The position numbers and the translations under genes are program-made. From NCBI GenBank assembly GCA_002397315.1, contig DHAE01000008.1, forward strand, positions 87,941 to 151,940: a DNA stretch of 64,000 nt, given 5' to 3'. The notes beneath the pieces are model-generated. The model was not told the DNA's origin. It did no database searches and saw only the letters and a program-made list of their open reading frames with translations. Source of the DNA: Comamonadaceae bacterium UBA4962 (GTDB lineage Bacteria; Pseudomonadota; Gammaproteobacteria; Burkholderiales; Burkholderiaceae_C). Positions 1 to 9,411 of the stretch are shown in pieces. Each line of letters begins with the position of its first letter. Positions within the stretch are counted from its first letter, which is position 1.

Positions 1-15
1 CCTGAGAGAGACCTC

Positions 16-1176
<1,161 letters not shown>

Positions 1177-1191
1177 GCCCGGAGAACACTC

Positions 1192-2088
1192 ATGTCGATC
1201 TACATCAACAAAGACACCAAGGTCATCACCCAAGGCATCACGGGCAAGACGGGCCAGTTCCACACCGAGAAGTGCCAGGAATACGCGAACGGCAAGAACT
1301 GCTTCGTGGCCGGCGTGAACCCGAAGAAGGCCGGCGAGTCGATCTTCAACATCCCGATCTACGGCAGCGTCAAGGAAGCCGCGCAGCAGACCGGCGCCAC
1401 CGTGTCGGTGATCTACGTGCCGCCCGCGGGCGCTGCCGCCGCCATCTGGGAAGCCGTCGAGGCCGACCTCGACATGGCGATCTGCATCACCGAAGGCATC
1501 CCCGTGCGCGACATGCTCGAAGTGCGCAACAAGATGAAGGCCAAGGAAGCCGCCGGCGGCAAGAAGACCCTGCTGCTGGGCCCCAACTGCCCCGGCCTGA
1601 TCACGCCCGACGAGATCAAGATCGGCATCATGCCCGGCCACATCCACCGCAAGGGCCGCATCGGCGTGGTCTCGCGCTCCGGCACGCTGACCTATGAAGC
1701 CGTGGCCATGCTGACCGAAGTCGGCCTGGGCCAGTCGAGCGCCGTGGGCATCGGCGGCGACCCGATCAACGGCCTCAAGCACATCGACGTGATGAAGGCC
1801 TTCAACGACGATCCCGACACCGACGCGGTCATCATGATCGGCGAAATCGGCGGCCCGGACGAAGCCGAGGCCGCCCAATGGTGCAAGGCCAACATGAAGA
1901 AGCCGGTCGTGGGCTTCATCGCCGGCGTCACCGCCCCTCCCGGCAAGCGCATGGGCCACGCCGGCGCGCTGATCTCCGGCGGCGCCGACACGGCCGATGC
2001 CAAGCTCGCCATCATGGAAGAGTCCGGCTTCGTCATCACGCGCAACCCGTCCGAACTCGGCAAGCTGCTCAAGGCCCAGCTGAAGTGA
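1192..2088 (+). CDS. sucD: Succinyl-CoA synthetase alpha subunit
   Basis: This is the alpha subunit of succinyl-CoA synthetase, which binds CoA and carries the phosphorylated histidine. The protein (298 residues) starts MSIYINKDTKVITQGITGKTG, a CoA-binding Rossmann domain. It contains GPNCPGLI and, near residues 240-260, the active-site region GFIAGVTAPPGKRMGHAGA with the phospho-histidine in GHAGA. GGAG sits 8 nt upstream of the ATG, and the gene begins 15 bp after sucC. A strong hairpin about 107 bp after the stop codon closes the operon. Confidence 0.98.
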   Translation: MSIYINKDTKVITQGITGKTGQFHTEKCQEYANGKNCFVAGVNPKKAGESIFNIPIYGSVKEAAQQTGATVSVIYVPPAGAAAAIWEAVEADLDMAICITEGIPVRDMLEVRNKMKAKEAAGGKKTLLLGPNCPGLITPDEIKIGIMPGHIHRKGRIGVVSRSGTLTYEAVAMLTEVGLGQSSAVGIGGDPINGLKHIDVMKAFNDDPDTDAVIMIGEIGGPDEAEAAQWCKANMKKPVVGFIAGVTAPPGKRMGHAGALISGGADTADAKLAIMEESGFVITRNPSELGKLLKAQLK

Positions 2089-2195
2089 TCACCCCGGTTC
2101 CGCTGCCCGGAAGGACGGCGGACGGCCAGCGCCACTAAGCAGAACTACGCACGCCGGTGCGTGGCCTGCCCGCTACACTGTGCGCTCCTAAAAAG

Positions 2196-2229
2196 AGAGG
2201 CGCCCGAAACGCAGGTTTCGGGCGCCTCT
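2196..2229 (+). terminator. Hairpin terminator after sucCD
   Basis: A perfect 15-bp inverted repeat (AGAGGCGCCCGAAAC and its complement) encloses a GCAG loop. Four A residues precede it and only a short TT follows, so the U-tract on the + strand is weak. The stem strength and its position between sucD and terC support transcription termination, perhaps in both directions. Confidence 0.75.
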
Positions 2230-2256
2230 TGCATTCATAACAGTGGAGCAACCGCC

Positions 2257-2943
2257 ATGGAATTCCTGCAGACTGCCGACTTCTGGATCGGCCTGGTGAA
2301 GATCGTCTGGATCAACATCATCCTCTCGGGCGACAACGCCGTCGTCATCGCCCTCGCAGCCCGCTCGCTGCCGCCGCACCAGCAGAAGAAGGCCATCGCC
2401 TGGGGTTCCGGGGCCGCCGTCTTCCTGCGCATCGTGCTCACCGTGGTGGCCGCCAAGCTGCTCGAACTCTCCTTCCTGCAGATCATCGGCGGCTGCCTGC
2501 TGCTCTGGATCGGGTTCCAGCTGCTGACGGAAGGCGACGAGGAAGAGGGCGAATCCAAGGCCAACGGCGGGCTGATGGCCGCCGTGCGCACCATCCTCAT
2601 CGCCGACCTGGTGATGAGCCTGGACAACGTGATCGCCGTCGCCGCCGCCGCCCACGGCAACATGGTGCTGCTCATCCTGGGCCTGGCCATCAGCATCCCG
2701 CTGGTCATCTTCGGCAGCACGCTCATGATCAAGCTGATGGAGCGCTTCCCCGTCATCGTCCTCCTGGGCGCGGGCCTGATCGGCTGGGTGGGCGGCGAGA
2801 CCATCGTCAGCGACGTCGCACTGCACGGCTACGTGATCGCCCATCCGTGGCTGCATTACGTGGCGGCCGCCCTGGGGGCGCTGCTCGTGGTGGGCGGGGG
2901 CAAGTGGATGCAGATGCGTTCGCAGCGCCAGGCCGCTGCCTGA
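2257..2943 (+). CDS. TerC family integral membrane protein (copy 1)
   Basis: A 228-residue multi-pass membrane protein of the TerC/Alx family, linked in other bacteria to tellurite resistance, manganese efflux or metal loading of exported proteins. It shows the family hallmarks: ILSGDNAVVIALA near residue 22, an acidic loop (EGDEEEGE) and LVMSLDNVIAVA, the two conserved Asp-Asn segments lying within helices. I chose the ATG at 2257 because GTGGAGC lies just upstream and the upstream in-frame extension crosses the sucD terminator stem. A second paralogue lies at 14517-15242 on the other strand. The substrate cannot be told from sequence. Confidence 0.9.
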   Translation: MEFLQTADFWIGLVKIVWINIILSGDNAVVIALAARSLPPHQQKKAIAWGSGAAVFLRIVLTVVAAKLLELSFLQIIGGCLLLWIGFQLLTEGDEEEGESKANGGLMAAVRTILIADLVMSLDNVIAVAAAAHGNMVLLILGLAISIPLVIFGSTLMIKLMERFPVIVLLGAGLIGWVGGETIVSDVALHGYVIAHPWLHYVAAALGALLVVGGGKWMQMRSQRQAAA

Positions 2944-3183
2944 GGATGCACCCCGTGCCCATTGCGGCACCCTCCTGAAGAGCCGGCCCGGCATCGGGCC
3001 GGCCTGGCGTACCGCCACCGCTGCCCCGCCGGGCACAGGGCCGAGAGTGAACGGAAGAGCCATTGCTTGCGCCCTGGCCGCCATGCCTCGTCTATGATGC
3101 CCCACGAGACGCATAGGGAAAAGGTATGGGGAATTTCACATGGCCGCAGCAATGACACGCATGACCCTGGGGGGGCGTGCGGC

Positions 3184-3996
3184 ATGAGCGCGCCGGAGCC
3201 GCTGGCGTACGAATTCTGCGCCCTCACCGACCAGGGGCGCGTGCGCTCCAACAACGAAGATGCCGTGACCGTCGACGTGCAGGCCCAGGTGGCCGTGCTC
3301 GCCGACGGCATGGGCGGCTACAACGCCGGCGAGGTCGCCAGCCGCATGGCCACCGAACGCATCCGGGAGTGCCTCGTGCAGTGGCTGCAGGGCGACGGGC
3401 GCGACGCTCCGATGGGCGAGCTGCGGCACGCGATGGAAGTCTGCGTGGACTCCGCCAACCGCGCCATCTACGAGGCCTCCCACTCCCATGCGCAATACGC
3501 CGGCATGGGCACGACCCTCGTGGTCGCCGCCTTCCGGCAGGACCGTCTCGTGCTCGGCCACATCGGCGATTCGCGCTGCTACCGCCTGCGCGACGGCGCC
3601 CTCCAGCAGATCACCCGCGACCACTCCTGGCTGCAGGAGCAGATCGACGCCGGCCTGCTGACGCCGGAAGAAGCGGCGGTCTCGGGCTTCCGCAACCTCG
3701 TCACCCGGGCCATGGGCGTGGAGCCCACGGCCGCACTGGAAGTCAACGAATTCCAGGTGCAGCCCGACGACCTGTTCATCCTGTGCTCCGACGGCCTCAC
3801 GGACATGGTGGACGACGACGAGCTGCAGTCCCTGGCCGCCTCGCACGAGCCGCTCGCGGAACGGGCCACGCGCATGGTGGCCGCGGCCAACCAGCATGGC
3901 GGGCGCGACAACATCAGCGTCCTCCTGATCCGGGCGGTCGACGGCGAGAAGAAGCGCGGCCTGGTGTCACGATTGTTGCTACGCCATACCGACTGA
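3184..3996 (+). CDS. PP2C-family serine/threonine protein phosphatase
   Basis: A soluble PP2C (PPM/Stp1-type) phosphatase of 270 residues that removes phosphate from Ser/Thr residues using two metal ions. Motifs are visible in the usual order: GRVRSNNEDA near the N-terminus, LADGMGGYNAGEVAS (metal-binding Asp and Gly-Gly), GDSRCYRLRDG, ILCSDGLTDMV and GGRDNISV. The start at 3184 follows a G-rich stretch and gives the typical N-terminus; the reading frame is open further upstream, but without PP2C sequence. The next gene encodes an FHA phosphothreonine-binding protein, a common partner. No Ser/Thr kinase is present in the window. Confidence 0.92.
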   Translation: MSAPEPLAYEFCALTDQGRVRSNNEDAVTVDVQAQVAVLADGMGGYNAGEVASRMATERIRECLVQWLQGDGRDAPMGELRHAMEVCVDSANRAIYEASHSHAQYAGMGTTLVVAAFRQDRLVLGHIGDSRCYRLRDGALQQITRDHSWLQEQIDAGLLTPEEAAVSGFRNLVTRAMGVEPTAALEVNEFQVQPDDLFILCSDGLTDMVDDDELQSLAASHEPLAERATRMVAAANQHGGRDNISVLLIRAVDGEKKRGLVSRLLLRHTD

Positions 3997-4051
3997 CGTC
4001 CGGCGCCGGAGGGGCAGGCCGAACGGCCGGCTGCCCTGCTGCCCGGCAGGC

Positions 4052-4146
4052 CGACGGACGGACAGACAGACGATGGAAACGGGCAGCACCGGCAGATCGC
4101 TGGCTGGCCGGACAGACAGATAGACACATAGACAGACAGACAGACG
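4052..4146 (+). repeat. GACA/GACG tetranucleotide repeat clusters
   Basis: Two tracts of imperfect 4-bp repeats lie in the 167-bp gap between the phosphatase and FHA genes. The first, at about 4052-4072, is made of GACG then GACA units. The second, at about 4110-4146, has GACA units interrupted by GATA and CACA. They lie upstream of the FHA ribosome-binding site (GAGG near 4152) and outside its coding region. Tetranucleotide tracts of this sort can change length by slipped-strand mispairing. Confidence 0.7.
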
Positions 4147-4163
4147 AAGACGAGGAACGGCTC

Positions 4164-4838
4164 ATGCCCAAAATGATCGTGTCGATCGACGGAGTGGTCA
4201 TCAAGGAAGTGGCGCTCAGCAAGGAGCGCACGACGCTGGGGCGCCGGCCCTACAACGACATCGTCATCGACAACCTCGCCGTCAGCGGCGAGCACGCGGT
4301 GCTCCACATGGCGGGCGACGCCGTGGAAGTCGAGGACATCGGCAGCACCAACGGCACCTACGTGAACGGCCAGCCGGTCAAGCGCCAGGCCCTGCGCAAT
4401 GGCGACCTGGTGGAGGTGGGTAAATACAAGATCCGCTTCATCCACGAAGCGCCCGGCGAGAACTACGAGAAGACCATGGTCTTCACCCCCGGCATGCAGC
4501 CCCCGCGCCCAGCGCCTCTGTCACGCCCCGCGCCGCTCGGCACCCTGCCGGGCATCGGTGCTGCCGCCACCCCTGTGCCACTGAACGCCAGCATCCGGGT
4601 CGTCTCCGGCGCCGCGGCAGGCCGCGAAGTGGCCCTGACGAAAGTCGTTACCACCATCGGCAAACCCGGCGTCGCGGTCGCCTCGATCACCAAACGCCAC
4701 CACGGCTTCGTACTCTCGCACGTGGAAGGCGCCGACCGCCCCCGCCTCAACGGCCAGCCCATCGGCGCCGAGCCCATGCTGCTGCAGGACGGGGACCGGC
4801 TGCAGCTGGCGGGCACGGAAATGGAATTCAGGCAGTAG
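4164..4838 (+). CDS. Tandem FHA-domain protein
   Basis: A cytoplasmic 224-residue protein that probably binds phosphothreonine peptides. The N-terminal FHA domain (about residues 1-95) is canonical: TTLGRRPYNDIVIDN, VSGEHAVLH and DIGSTNGTYVNG. After a proline-rich linker (about residues 110-140) a second, degenerate FHA-like domain follows (about 145-224). It keeps the order TIGKPG, ITKRHHGF and LNGQPI but lacks a clear SxxH motif. GAGG lies 8 nt before the ATG. It sits downstream of the PP2C phosphatase, so the two probably act in one phosphosignalling circuit. The target is unknown. Confidence 0.88.
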   Translation: MPKMIVSIDGVVIKEVALSKERTTLGRRPYNDIVIDNLAVSGEHAVLHMAGDAVEVEDIGSTNGTYVNGQPVKRQALRNGDLVEVGKYKIRFIHEAPGENYEKTMVFTPGMQPPRPAPLSRPAPLGTLPGIGAAATPVPLNASIRVVSGAAAGREVALTKVVTTIGKPGVAVASITKRHHGFVLSHVEGADRPRLNGQPIGAEPMLLQDGDRLQLAGTEMEFRQ

Positions 4839-4881
4839 TGACTTCACGGTTGGGTTACGTTGGGTTGTGACTGCAACGGTT

Positions 4882-4910
4882 GCTGACAAGGTTGGCTGAC
4901 AGGAATGTCA
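4882..4910 (+). promoter_or_regulatory. Candidate PilR/activator sites upstream of pilin promoter
   Basis: GCTGACA occurs twice as a direct repeat (4882-4888 and 4895-4901), and the second copy forms a palindrome, TGACA-GGAA-TGTCA (4897-4910). These TGTC-type elements lie about 50-80 bp upstream of the sigma-54 promoter, where an enhancer-binding activator such as PilR would bind. Assignment to PilR is inference from context. Confidence 0.45.
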
Positions 4911-4961
4911 CCTGTGCGCTAAGGATGAGCGCGCGGTAGGCCGCTCTGATCATGCTGACCG

Positions 4962-4977
4962 TGGCACGCAACCTGCT
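4962..4977 (+). promoter_or_regulatory. Sigma-54 (RpoN) promoter of pilA
   Basis: TGGCACGCAACCTGCT closely matches the RpoN consensus TGGCAC-N5-TTGCW, with GG at 4963-4964 and GC at 4975-4976 separated by the required 10 nt. It lies 70 nt upstream of the first pilin start codon. Type IV pilin genes of Proteobacteria are commonly RpoN/PilR dependent, so this is very likely the pilin promoter. Confidence 0.88.
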
Positions 4978-5046
4978 ACGAAGTGGTCAAGCCTGCGAAA
5001 TCCTTCTGCAGGTGGACATTCCAACTTGTTCCTTCGGGAGAGATTT

Positions 5047-5478
5047 ATGAAGCGTGCTGTTCAACAAGGTTTTACCTTGATCGAACTGATGATCGTGGTT
5101 GCGATCATCGGTATTCTGGCTGCCGTGGCCCTGCCGGCCTATCAGGACTACACGGTCCGCGCCAAGGTGTCGGAACTGGTGCTGGCCGCCAGTTCGGCAC
5201 GTACATGCGTGACGGAGGCTTTCCAGGCCAATGGTGCCGTGCCTTCCACGATCGGTTCGGACTGCTCTATCGCAGTTGTCGGCAAGGTCTCTTCCGCATC
5301 TGTGGCGACTGCCACGAGCGGCGCAGTGATCAACGTCGTGGGTGCAGCCTCCGCAGTGGGCGCTCCTGCCAACTCCAACGTCACCGTGTCGCTCAGCGGC
5401 GTGACGACCGGCGGCACGATCACCTGGACCTGCAGCGGCACCCCCACCAAGTACCTGCCGTCGTCCTGCCGCGGCTGA
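5047..5478 (+). CDS. pilA: Type IV pilin (major pilin, copy 1)
   Basis: A class III-signal pilin preprotein of 143 residues. The short basic leader MKRAVQQG is cleaved by prepilin peptidase before FTLIELMIVVAIIGILAAVA, the hydrophobic N-terminal helix with Glu5. The globular part has four cysteines; the last pair (TCSGTP near the end and SCRG at the very end) would close the C-terminal disulfide loop. GGGAG lies 6 nt before the ATG at 5047. A sigma-54 promoter precedes the gene and an intrinsic terminator follows it. The product assembles into surface pili for twitching, adhesion and DNA uptake. High expression is expected from promoter and ribosome-binding site. Confidence 0.95.
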   Translation: MKRAVQQGFTLIELMIVVAIIGILAAVALPAYQDYTVRAKVSELVLAASSARTCVTEAFQANGAVPSTIGSDCSIAVVGKVSSASVATATSGAVINVVGAASAVGAPANSNVTVSLSGVTTGGTITWTCSGTPTKYLPSSCRG

Positions 5479-5534
5479 TCCGCCTGCGAAGGCGGGCTGC
5501 TGCACGAAGAAATACTTCTTTGTGAGAACCACAT

Positions 5535-5567
5535 GCCTGGCTGCTCATCCGGCCAGGCTTTTTTTTT
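5535..5567 (+). terminator. Intrinsic terminator after first pilin gene
   Basis: The GCCTGGC / GCCAGGC stem (5535-5541 with 5552-5558) is followed directly by nine T residues (5559-5567). This is a textbook Rho-independent terminator. It separates the first pilin from the second, so read-through may set a lower level for the downstream genes. Confidence 0.9.
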
Positions 5568-5606
5568 GCCTTTTTTCCGAGACCCCGTGTCCATCTCAGG
5601 AGTGGC

Positions 5607-6035
5607 ATGATGATGATTTCCATTCAGAAGGGATTCACCCTCATAGAGCTGATGATCGTGGTCGCGATCATCGGCATCCTTGCCGCTGTTGCGTTGCCGG
5701 TCTATCGCGACTACACCATTCGTGCCAGGGTTTCGGAGTTGATTCTGGCGGGCAGTTTTACGAAGACGTGTGCTGCCGAAGCCATTTCGCAAGGCGGAGC
5801 AGCCGTTCCCGGCGACATCAGCGCCAACTGTAGCGTGCCTGCCGTCGGCAAGGTATCGCAGATTTCGGTAGCTGGCGGGTCGGGTGCTGGTATCACGGTG
5901 GTCGGCAATCCGAGCTTGGTCGGGGCTGCCGTGACCGTGGTACTTTCCGGGGTGCTGGAGACGGGTGGCAAGGTGATTTCCTGGACGTGTTCCGGTACGC
6001 CCGCACGCTACCTTCCGGCGTCTTGCAAAGGCTGA
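5607..6035 (+). CDS. Type IV pilin (copy 2)
   Basis: A second type IV pilin, paralogous to the gene just upstream. The leader (MMMISIQKG) ends at Gly before FTLIELMIVVAIIGILAAVA, the cleavage site and N-terminal helix. Four cysteines and the ending TCSGTPARYLPASCKG match the first copy, while the middle of the globular domain differs. Three ATG codons in a row offer starts at 5607, 5610 and 5613. AGGAG at 5598-5602 spaces best to 5610, so the true protein may be 141 rather than 142 residues. No sigma-54 motif lies in the 128-bp gap, so expression may depend on read-through or an unseen promoter. Confidence 0.92.
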   Translation: MMMISIQKGFTLIELMIVVAIIGILAAVALPVYRDYTIRARVSELILAGSFTKTCAAEAISQGGAAVPGDISANCSVPAVGKVSQISVAGGSGAGITVVGNPSLVGAAVTVVLSGVLETGGKVISWTCSGTPARYLPASCKG

Positions 6036-6069
6036 GACATAGTAAGGCAACATCCATCAGGCGCCAAGA

Positions 6070-6396
6070 ATGTCCATTTTCCAGAGATTTTCCTTTCAAC
6101 GTGAGAAGCAAATGGCGGCAGGCTTGGCAGCCCATTTGGTCAAGAGCCTCCCCCCTAAAACCATCAGCGAGCGCATCCATACGCTGTCGGCGAACCGCAT
6201 CACGCGCGTGCTGGAGCAGGCTTTCGGCAGGCTCGGCCAGGACACGGAGACCGGCCGGGGTTTCTGGGGGCGAGCCGTACTTGCCAATAATTTCCGCTGG
6301 GCGCTCAAGGACGCCGGCTATCCGAAGGAATTCATCGATGTGGCGGTTGAAGGTCTGATTGTCGAGGCGTCTCGCCGCAAATCGGACACGCACTGA
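6070..6396 (+). CDS. Small protein of unknown function in pilin island
   Basis: I do not recognise this 108-residue protein. It is basic, has no signal peptide or membrane helix, and reads as a helical soluble domain (LAAHLVKSLPPKTISERIHT... RITRVLEQAFGRLG). It lies 34 bp after the second pilin and 16 bp before the large glycosyltransferase, in the same direction, so it is probably co-transcribed with both. No strong Shine-Dalgarno sequence precedes the ATG at 6070. Its position suggests a part in pilin modification or assembly, but that is inference only. Confidence 0.7.
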   Translation: MSIFQRFSFQREKQMAAGLAAHLVKSLPPKTISERIHTLSANRITRVLEQAFGRLGQDTETGRGFWGRAVLANNFRWALKDAGYPKEFIDVAVEGLIVEASRRKSDTH

Positions 6397-6412
6397 ACGT
6401 CGCGCTGCAAAT

Positions 6413-9406
6413 ATGTTGCTGGATTTCGCCAAGCGCTGGATGCGCCGTACTTCTCCCGCCTCCGCTTCGTCTGGCGAGACCCCGGATGCCGACGAGTTGC
6501 TCAGTGACGCAGTGAAACTCTTTGGGGAGCGGAGACTGCGTGAATCGGTAGGTGCGTGGAAGAAATATATCGAATTCCGGCCTCACGATGTAGATGCACT
6601 GAACAATCTGGGCGCCGCTCTGGCGACGGTTGGCCAGGAAGGCGAGTCCATCCGTTACTTCGATCTTGCCTATTCGCTCGACGACAGCCATTTGCCGTCA
6701 ATCGCCAACTACGCCAACGTCCTGAAAAGCCGGCACCGCAGTGCCGAGGCGCTGGAACTGCTTGCCAAGGCACGTATCCAGTCCCCGGCATTGGCGGGCA
6801 TCCGCGCCAACTATGCTTCGCTGCTGTTTTCCCTCGGGGAGGCGGAGAGGGCCATCGAGCATACGCTGCATGCGTGGCTCGGCGATTTCGACAGTCCACG
6901 TGCAGTGGATCTGTACCTCTTCACCGCCACTTACGTCGAACAGGACGAGGTGCGGCTGGCTGCAGAGCATAAGTTCTGGGCCAGCACGCTGCTGCCTCGT
7001 CCCCATGAGATGGGGCCTCGTCTGCCCAGTTCAGGGCTTTCCCCCGCTCTCGACTTCGGTAGAAAGCTGAGGGTTGGCTACTGGTCTCCGGATTTTCGGG
7101 AGCACTCAGTCCGATATTTCTTCCGGCCTTTGCTGGAAGGGCATGACCGCAGCAGGCACGAGATATACCTGTATTACGACCATTACGCCGAAGATGATCA
7201 GACTGCTCTAATCAAGGATCAAGCAGACAAATTTTTCGAGGTGGCGACTTTAAGCGATGAGCAGTTGGCCGAGTTATTGCACAGCCACGAACTCGACGTG
7301 CTGGTGGAGCTTGCTGGGCATACTTCCGCCAATCGTCTCGACATGTTGCGCTACCGATATGCGAAGCTGCAGGTAACAGGCCTTGGATACCCCCCTACCA
7401 CAGGATTGGCGAGCATCGATGCCAAATTCCTGGATCGGCATTTGATTGATCCGGACATGCCCGCCCTGTACAGCGAGGCACCGGCCCTGCTGCCGCAGTC
7501 CTTCTGGTGTTTCGATCCCAAGGCAGACATCCCCCTGCCTGCACCGCCTCCAGTTCTGAGCAATGGGTACATCACGTTCGGATGCTTCGGTAATATCGGC
7601 AAGGTGTCGTCAGAGACCATGCGTTGCTGGGGGGAAGTGCTCGAGCGGGTGCCAGGAAGTCGACTGGTGATTCGCTCCGTCAATTTCGGCGATCCATTCC
7701 GCCAATCGACCTTTGCGGCGGCCCTGTCCAGGGCAGGCATTCCAGAAGATCGCGTCGATCTCCTGCCTCCCACCTCGCCGCGCGATCTGTTCAGTGCTTA
7801 CGACAACATCGACATCATATTGGACACTTACCCGTTCAACGGAGGTACGACGACCTGCTTTGCAACCTATTCCGGCGTGCCCGTACTCACGCGCAAGGGC
7901 CGGGCATTGGCTTCCCGCATGGGTGAGTCGATCATGAAAAATCTCGGCGGCGCAGCATGGGTGGTCGACGATGCTCAAGCCTATGTGGAGCAGGCTGTTA
8001 GGGGTGCGCTGGATATAGAAGGCCTGTCGCGGTTTCGGCGCGAGGCTCGCCAGCGGTTTGAAAGTAATTCCTTGGGTGACGGTACGATGTTCGCCAGGGA
8101 TGTCGAGGCGTTCTATCGCTCTTGGCTGGAATGCCGACCCGAACCGATGGTGACCCAGGTGTCGTACGTGCTGCCGGCAGAGGAATTGGTGCGTCGTGCG
8201 CTGATCACGCTGCAGTACGGGCAATTCGGGGTGGCTCGGCGCATTGTGGACTACTGTCTGGAATTGCATCCGGACTGCGGCGCCGCGCATGTTCTTTGGA
8301 CGGAGCGCCTCACCAGCCAGGGACGCTTTGGAGATGCTGCGCGTTACCTTCAGGAGCGCCGGGCGAGATTTGCAGATGCGGCCGACCAGGTCAAAGCGCT
8401 GGTCAACGAAGCACGATTTCTCATCCTGGATGGTTGTCAAGAAACGGCCGGGGAGGCGGTTAGTGCCTTATATCGATATGATGACCTTGACCATTCCCAG
8501 GCCTGCCAGCGGCATTTGCTGCAATGCGCGATCCGTGTGCTCGATGGCGAAGTTGAAGACGTCGAGGAGGCGGTTACGGTAACCAAACGGCCGGGTGGAC
8601 TTCGGCGGGTTACTGTCTGTGTTGTGGCACGAGACGAAGCCGTTTTTGACAAGGTTTCGGCACGACTGCGCGGACTTCGTCCGATGCCAAATGCGCAGGT
8701 GCGTATCCTGCAGTGCCTTCCCAGTGCCAAGTCACGAACCTATGAGCAGATTCTCCGGGCCGGCGAGACGGATCTGCTCGTGTGCGTACATGCCAACGTC
8801 GATTTCTGGCGCTCCGATTTTTGGACGCAACTCGATTTGGCATTGACACAATGCGACATCGTGGGATGTCACGGAGCCACGCGTTGGGATCGACTGGACT
8901 GGCGAACCGCCAAGCGCGTAGACAAAGCGGGCGGATATCTTATTCCCTCAGGAGAAAAAAACGAATTCTGGGAGGTTTCTGCATTGAGCCGGGACGTCGA
9001 CGGTGTGGCTGTCGGGCTGCAAGTCGTGGATGGCTGTTTTCTGGCGGTTGATCTTCACGCGCTGGCGCGGGCATCGAATGTCGAGTTCGTGAATGAACTG
9101 GAAGAGGCGGGGCCCTTGCTTGAAGAGTACTTGAGTTATTGCGCCGCTCGGGCAGGACTTCGGGTCGGTGTCTGCTCCCGGCTAGGCATTTCGTTGGATT
9201 GGCGCGTCCCACTCGATGATCGTTACTTGGGGGCCGCTCGGCTCTTCATCGCAGAGGCCCTGAAGCTTGATCCCTGGCTGTTTCCAGATGAGGAAAACAC
9301 GCTTTGGTCCGTGTCCTTGCCTTCGGCCAGCCAAGCCGTCGCGGCGCTTCATGCGTTCACCTGCGGCGCCGAATTGAACACCCTTATTCTTGCCGATCAT
9401 TCGTGA
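6413..9406 (+). CDS. TPR / SPINDLY-type (GT41) glycosyltransferase with extra C-terminal GT-like domain
   Basis: A predicted cytoplasmic 997-residue protein. Residues about 35-175 form TPR-like helical repeats. Residues about 218-572 are a GT41 (O-GlcNAc transferase/SPINDLY-type) catalytic region with LRVGYWSPDFREHSV (conserved His), LVELAGHTSANR, GCFGNIGKVS (conserved Lys) and ILDTYPFNGGTTT, which binds the sugar nucleotide. After more helical repeats (about 590-700), residues about 730-900 resemble the separate glycosyltransferase encoded next door, but the acidic motif reads VHANVDFW rather than IHDDAWL, so this part may be inactive. I preferred the ATG at 6413 over the TTG at 6359, which overlaps the previous gene. 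Its position after two pilin genes suggests it glycosylates pilin Ser/Thr residues; the acceptor is not proven. Confidence 0.85.
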   Translation: MLLDFAKRWMRRTSPASASSGETPDADELLSDAVKLFGERRLRESVGAWKKYIEFRPHDVDALNNLGAALATVGQEGESIRYFDLAYSLDDSHLPSIANYANVLKSRHRSAEALELLAKARIQSPALAGIRANYASLLFSLGEAERAIEHTLHAWLGDFDSPRAVDLYLFTATYVEQDEVRLAAEHKFWASTLLPRPHEMGPRLPSSGLSPALDFGRKLRVGYWSPDFREHSVRYFFRPLLEGHDRSRHEIYLYYDHYAEDDQTALIKDQADKFFEVATLSDEQLAELLHSHELDVLVELAGHTSANRLDMLRYRYAKLQVTGLGYPPTTGLASIDAKFLDRHLIDPDMPALYSEAPALLPQSFWCFDPKADIPLPAPPPVLSNGYITFGCFGNIGKVSSETMRCWGEVLERVPGSRLVIRSVNFGDPFRQSTFAAALSRAGIPEDRVDLLPPTSPRDLFSAYDNIDIILDTYPFNGGTTTCFATYSGVPVLTRKGRALASRMGESIMKNLGGAAWVVDDAQAYVEQAVRGALDIEGLSRFRREARQRFESNSLGDGTMFARDVEAFYRSWLECRPEPMVTQVSYVLPAEELVRRALITLQYGQFGVARRIVDYCLELHPDCGAAHVLWTERLTSQGRFGDAARYLQERRARFADAADQVKALVNEARFLILDGCQETAGEAVSALYRYDDLDHSQACQRHLLQCAIRVLDGEVEDVEEAVTVTKRPGGLRRVTVCVVARDEAVFDKVSARLRGLRPMPNAQVRILQCLPSAKSRTYEQILRAGETDLLVCVHANVDFWRSDFWTQLDLALTQCDIVGCHGATRWDRLDWRTAKRVDKAGGYLIPSGEKNEFWEVSALSRDVDGVAVGLQVVDGCFLAVDLHALARASNVEFVNELEEAGPLLEEYLSYCAARAGLRVGVCSRLGISLDWRVPLDDRYLGAARLFIAEALKLDPWLFPDEENTLWSVSLPSASQAVAALHAFTCGAELNTLILADHS

Positions 9407-9411
9407 CTTCG

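Noticed and set aside
6359..6412. TTG start for the GT41 gene
   Set aside because: It would overlap the previous gene by 38 bp and adds an Arg-rich tail. The ATG at 6413 fits better.
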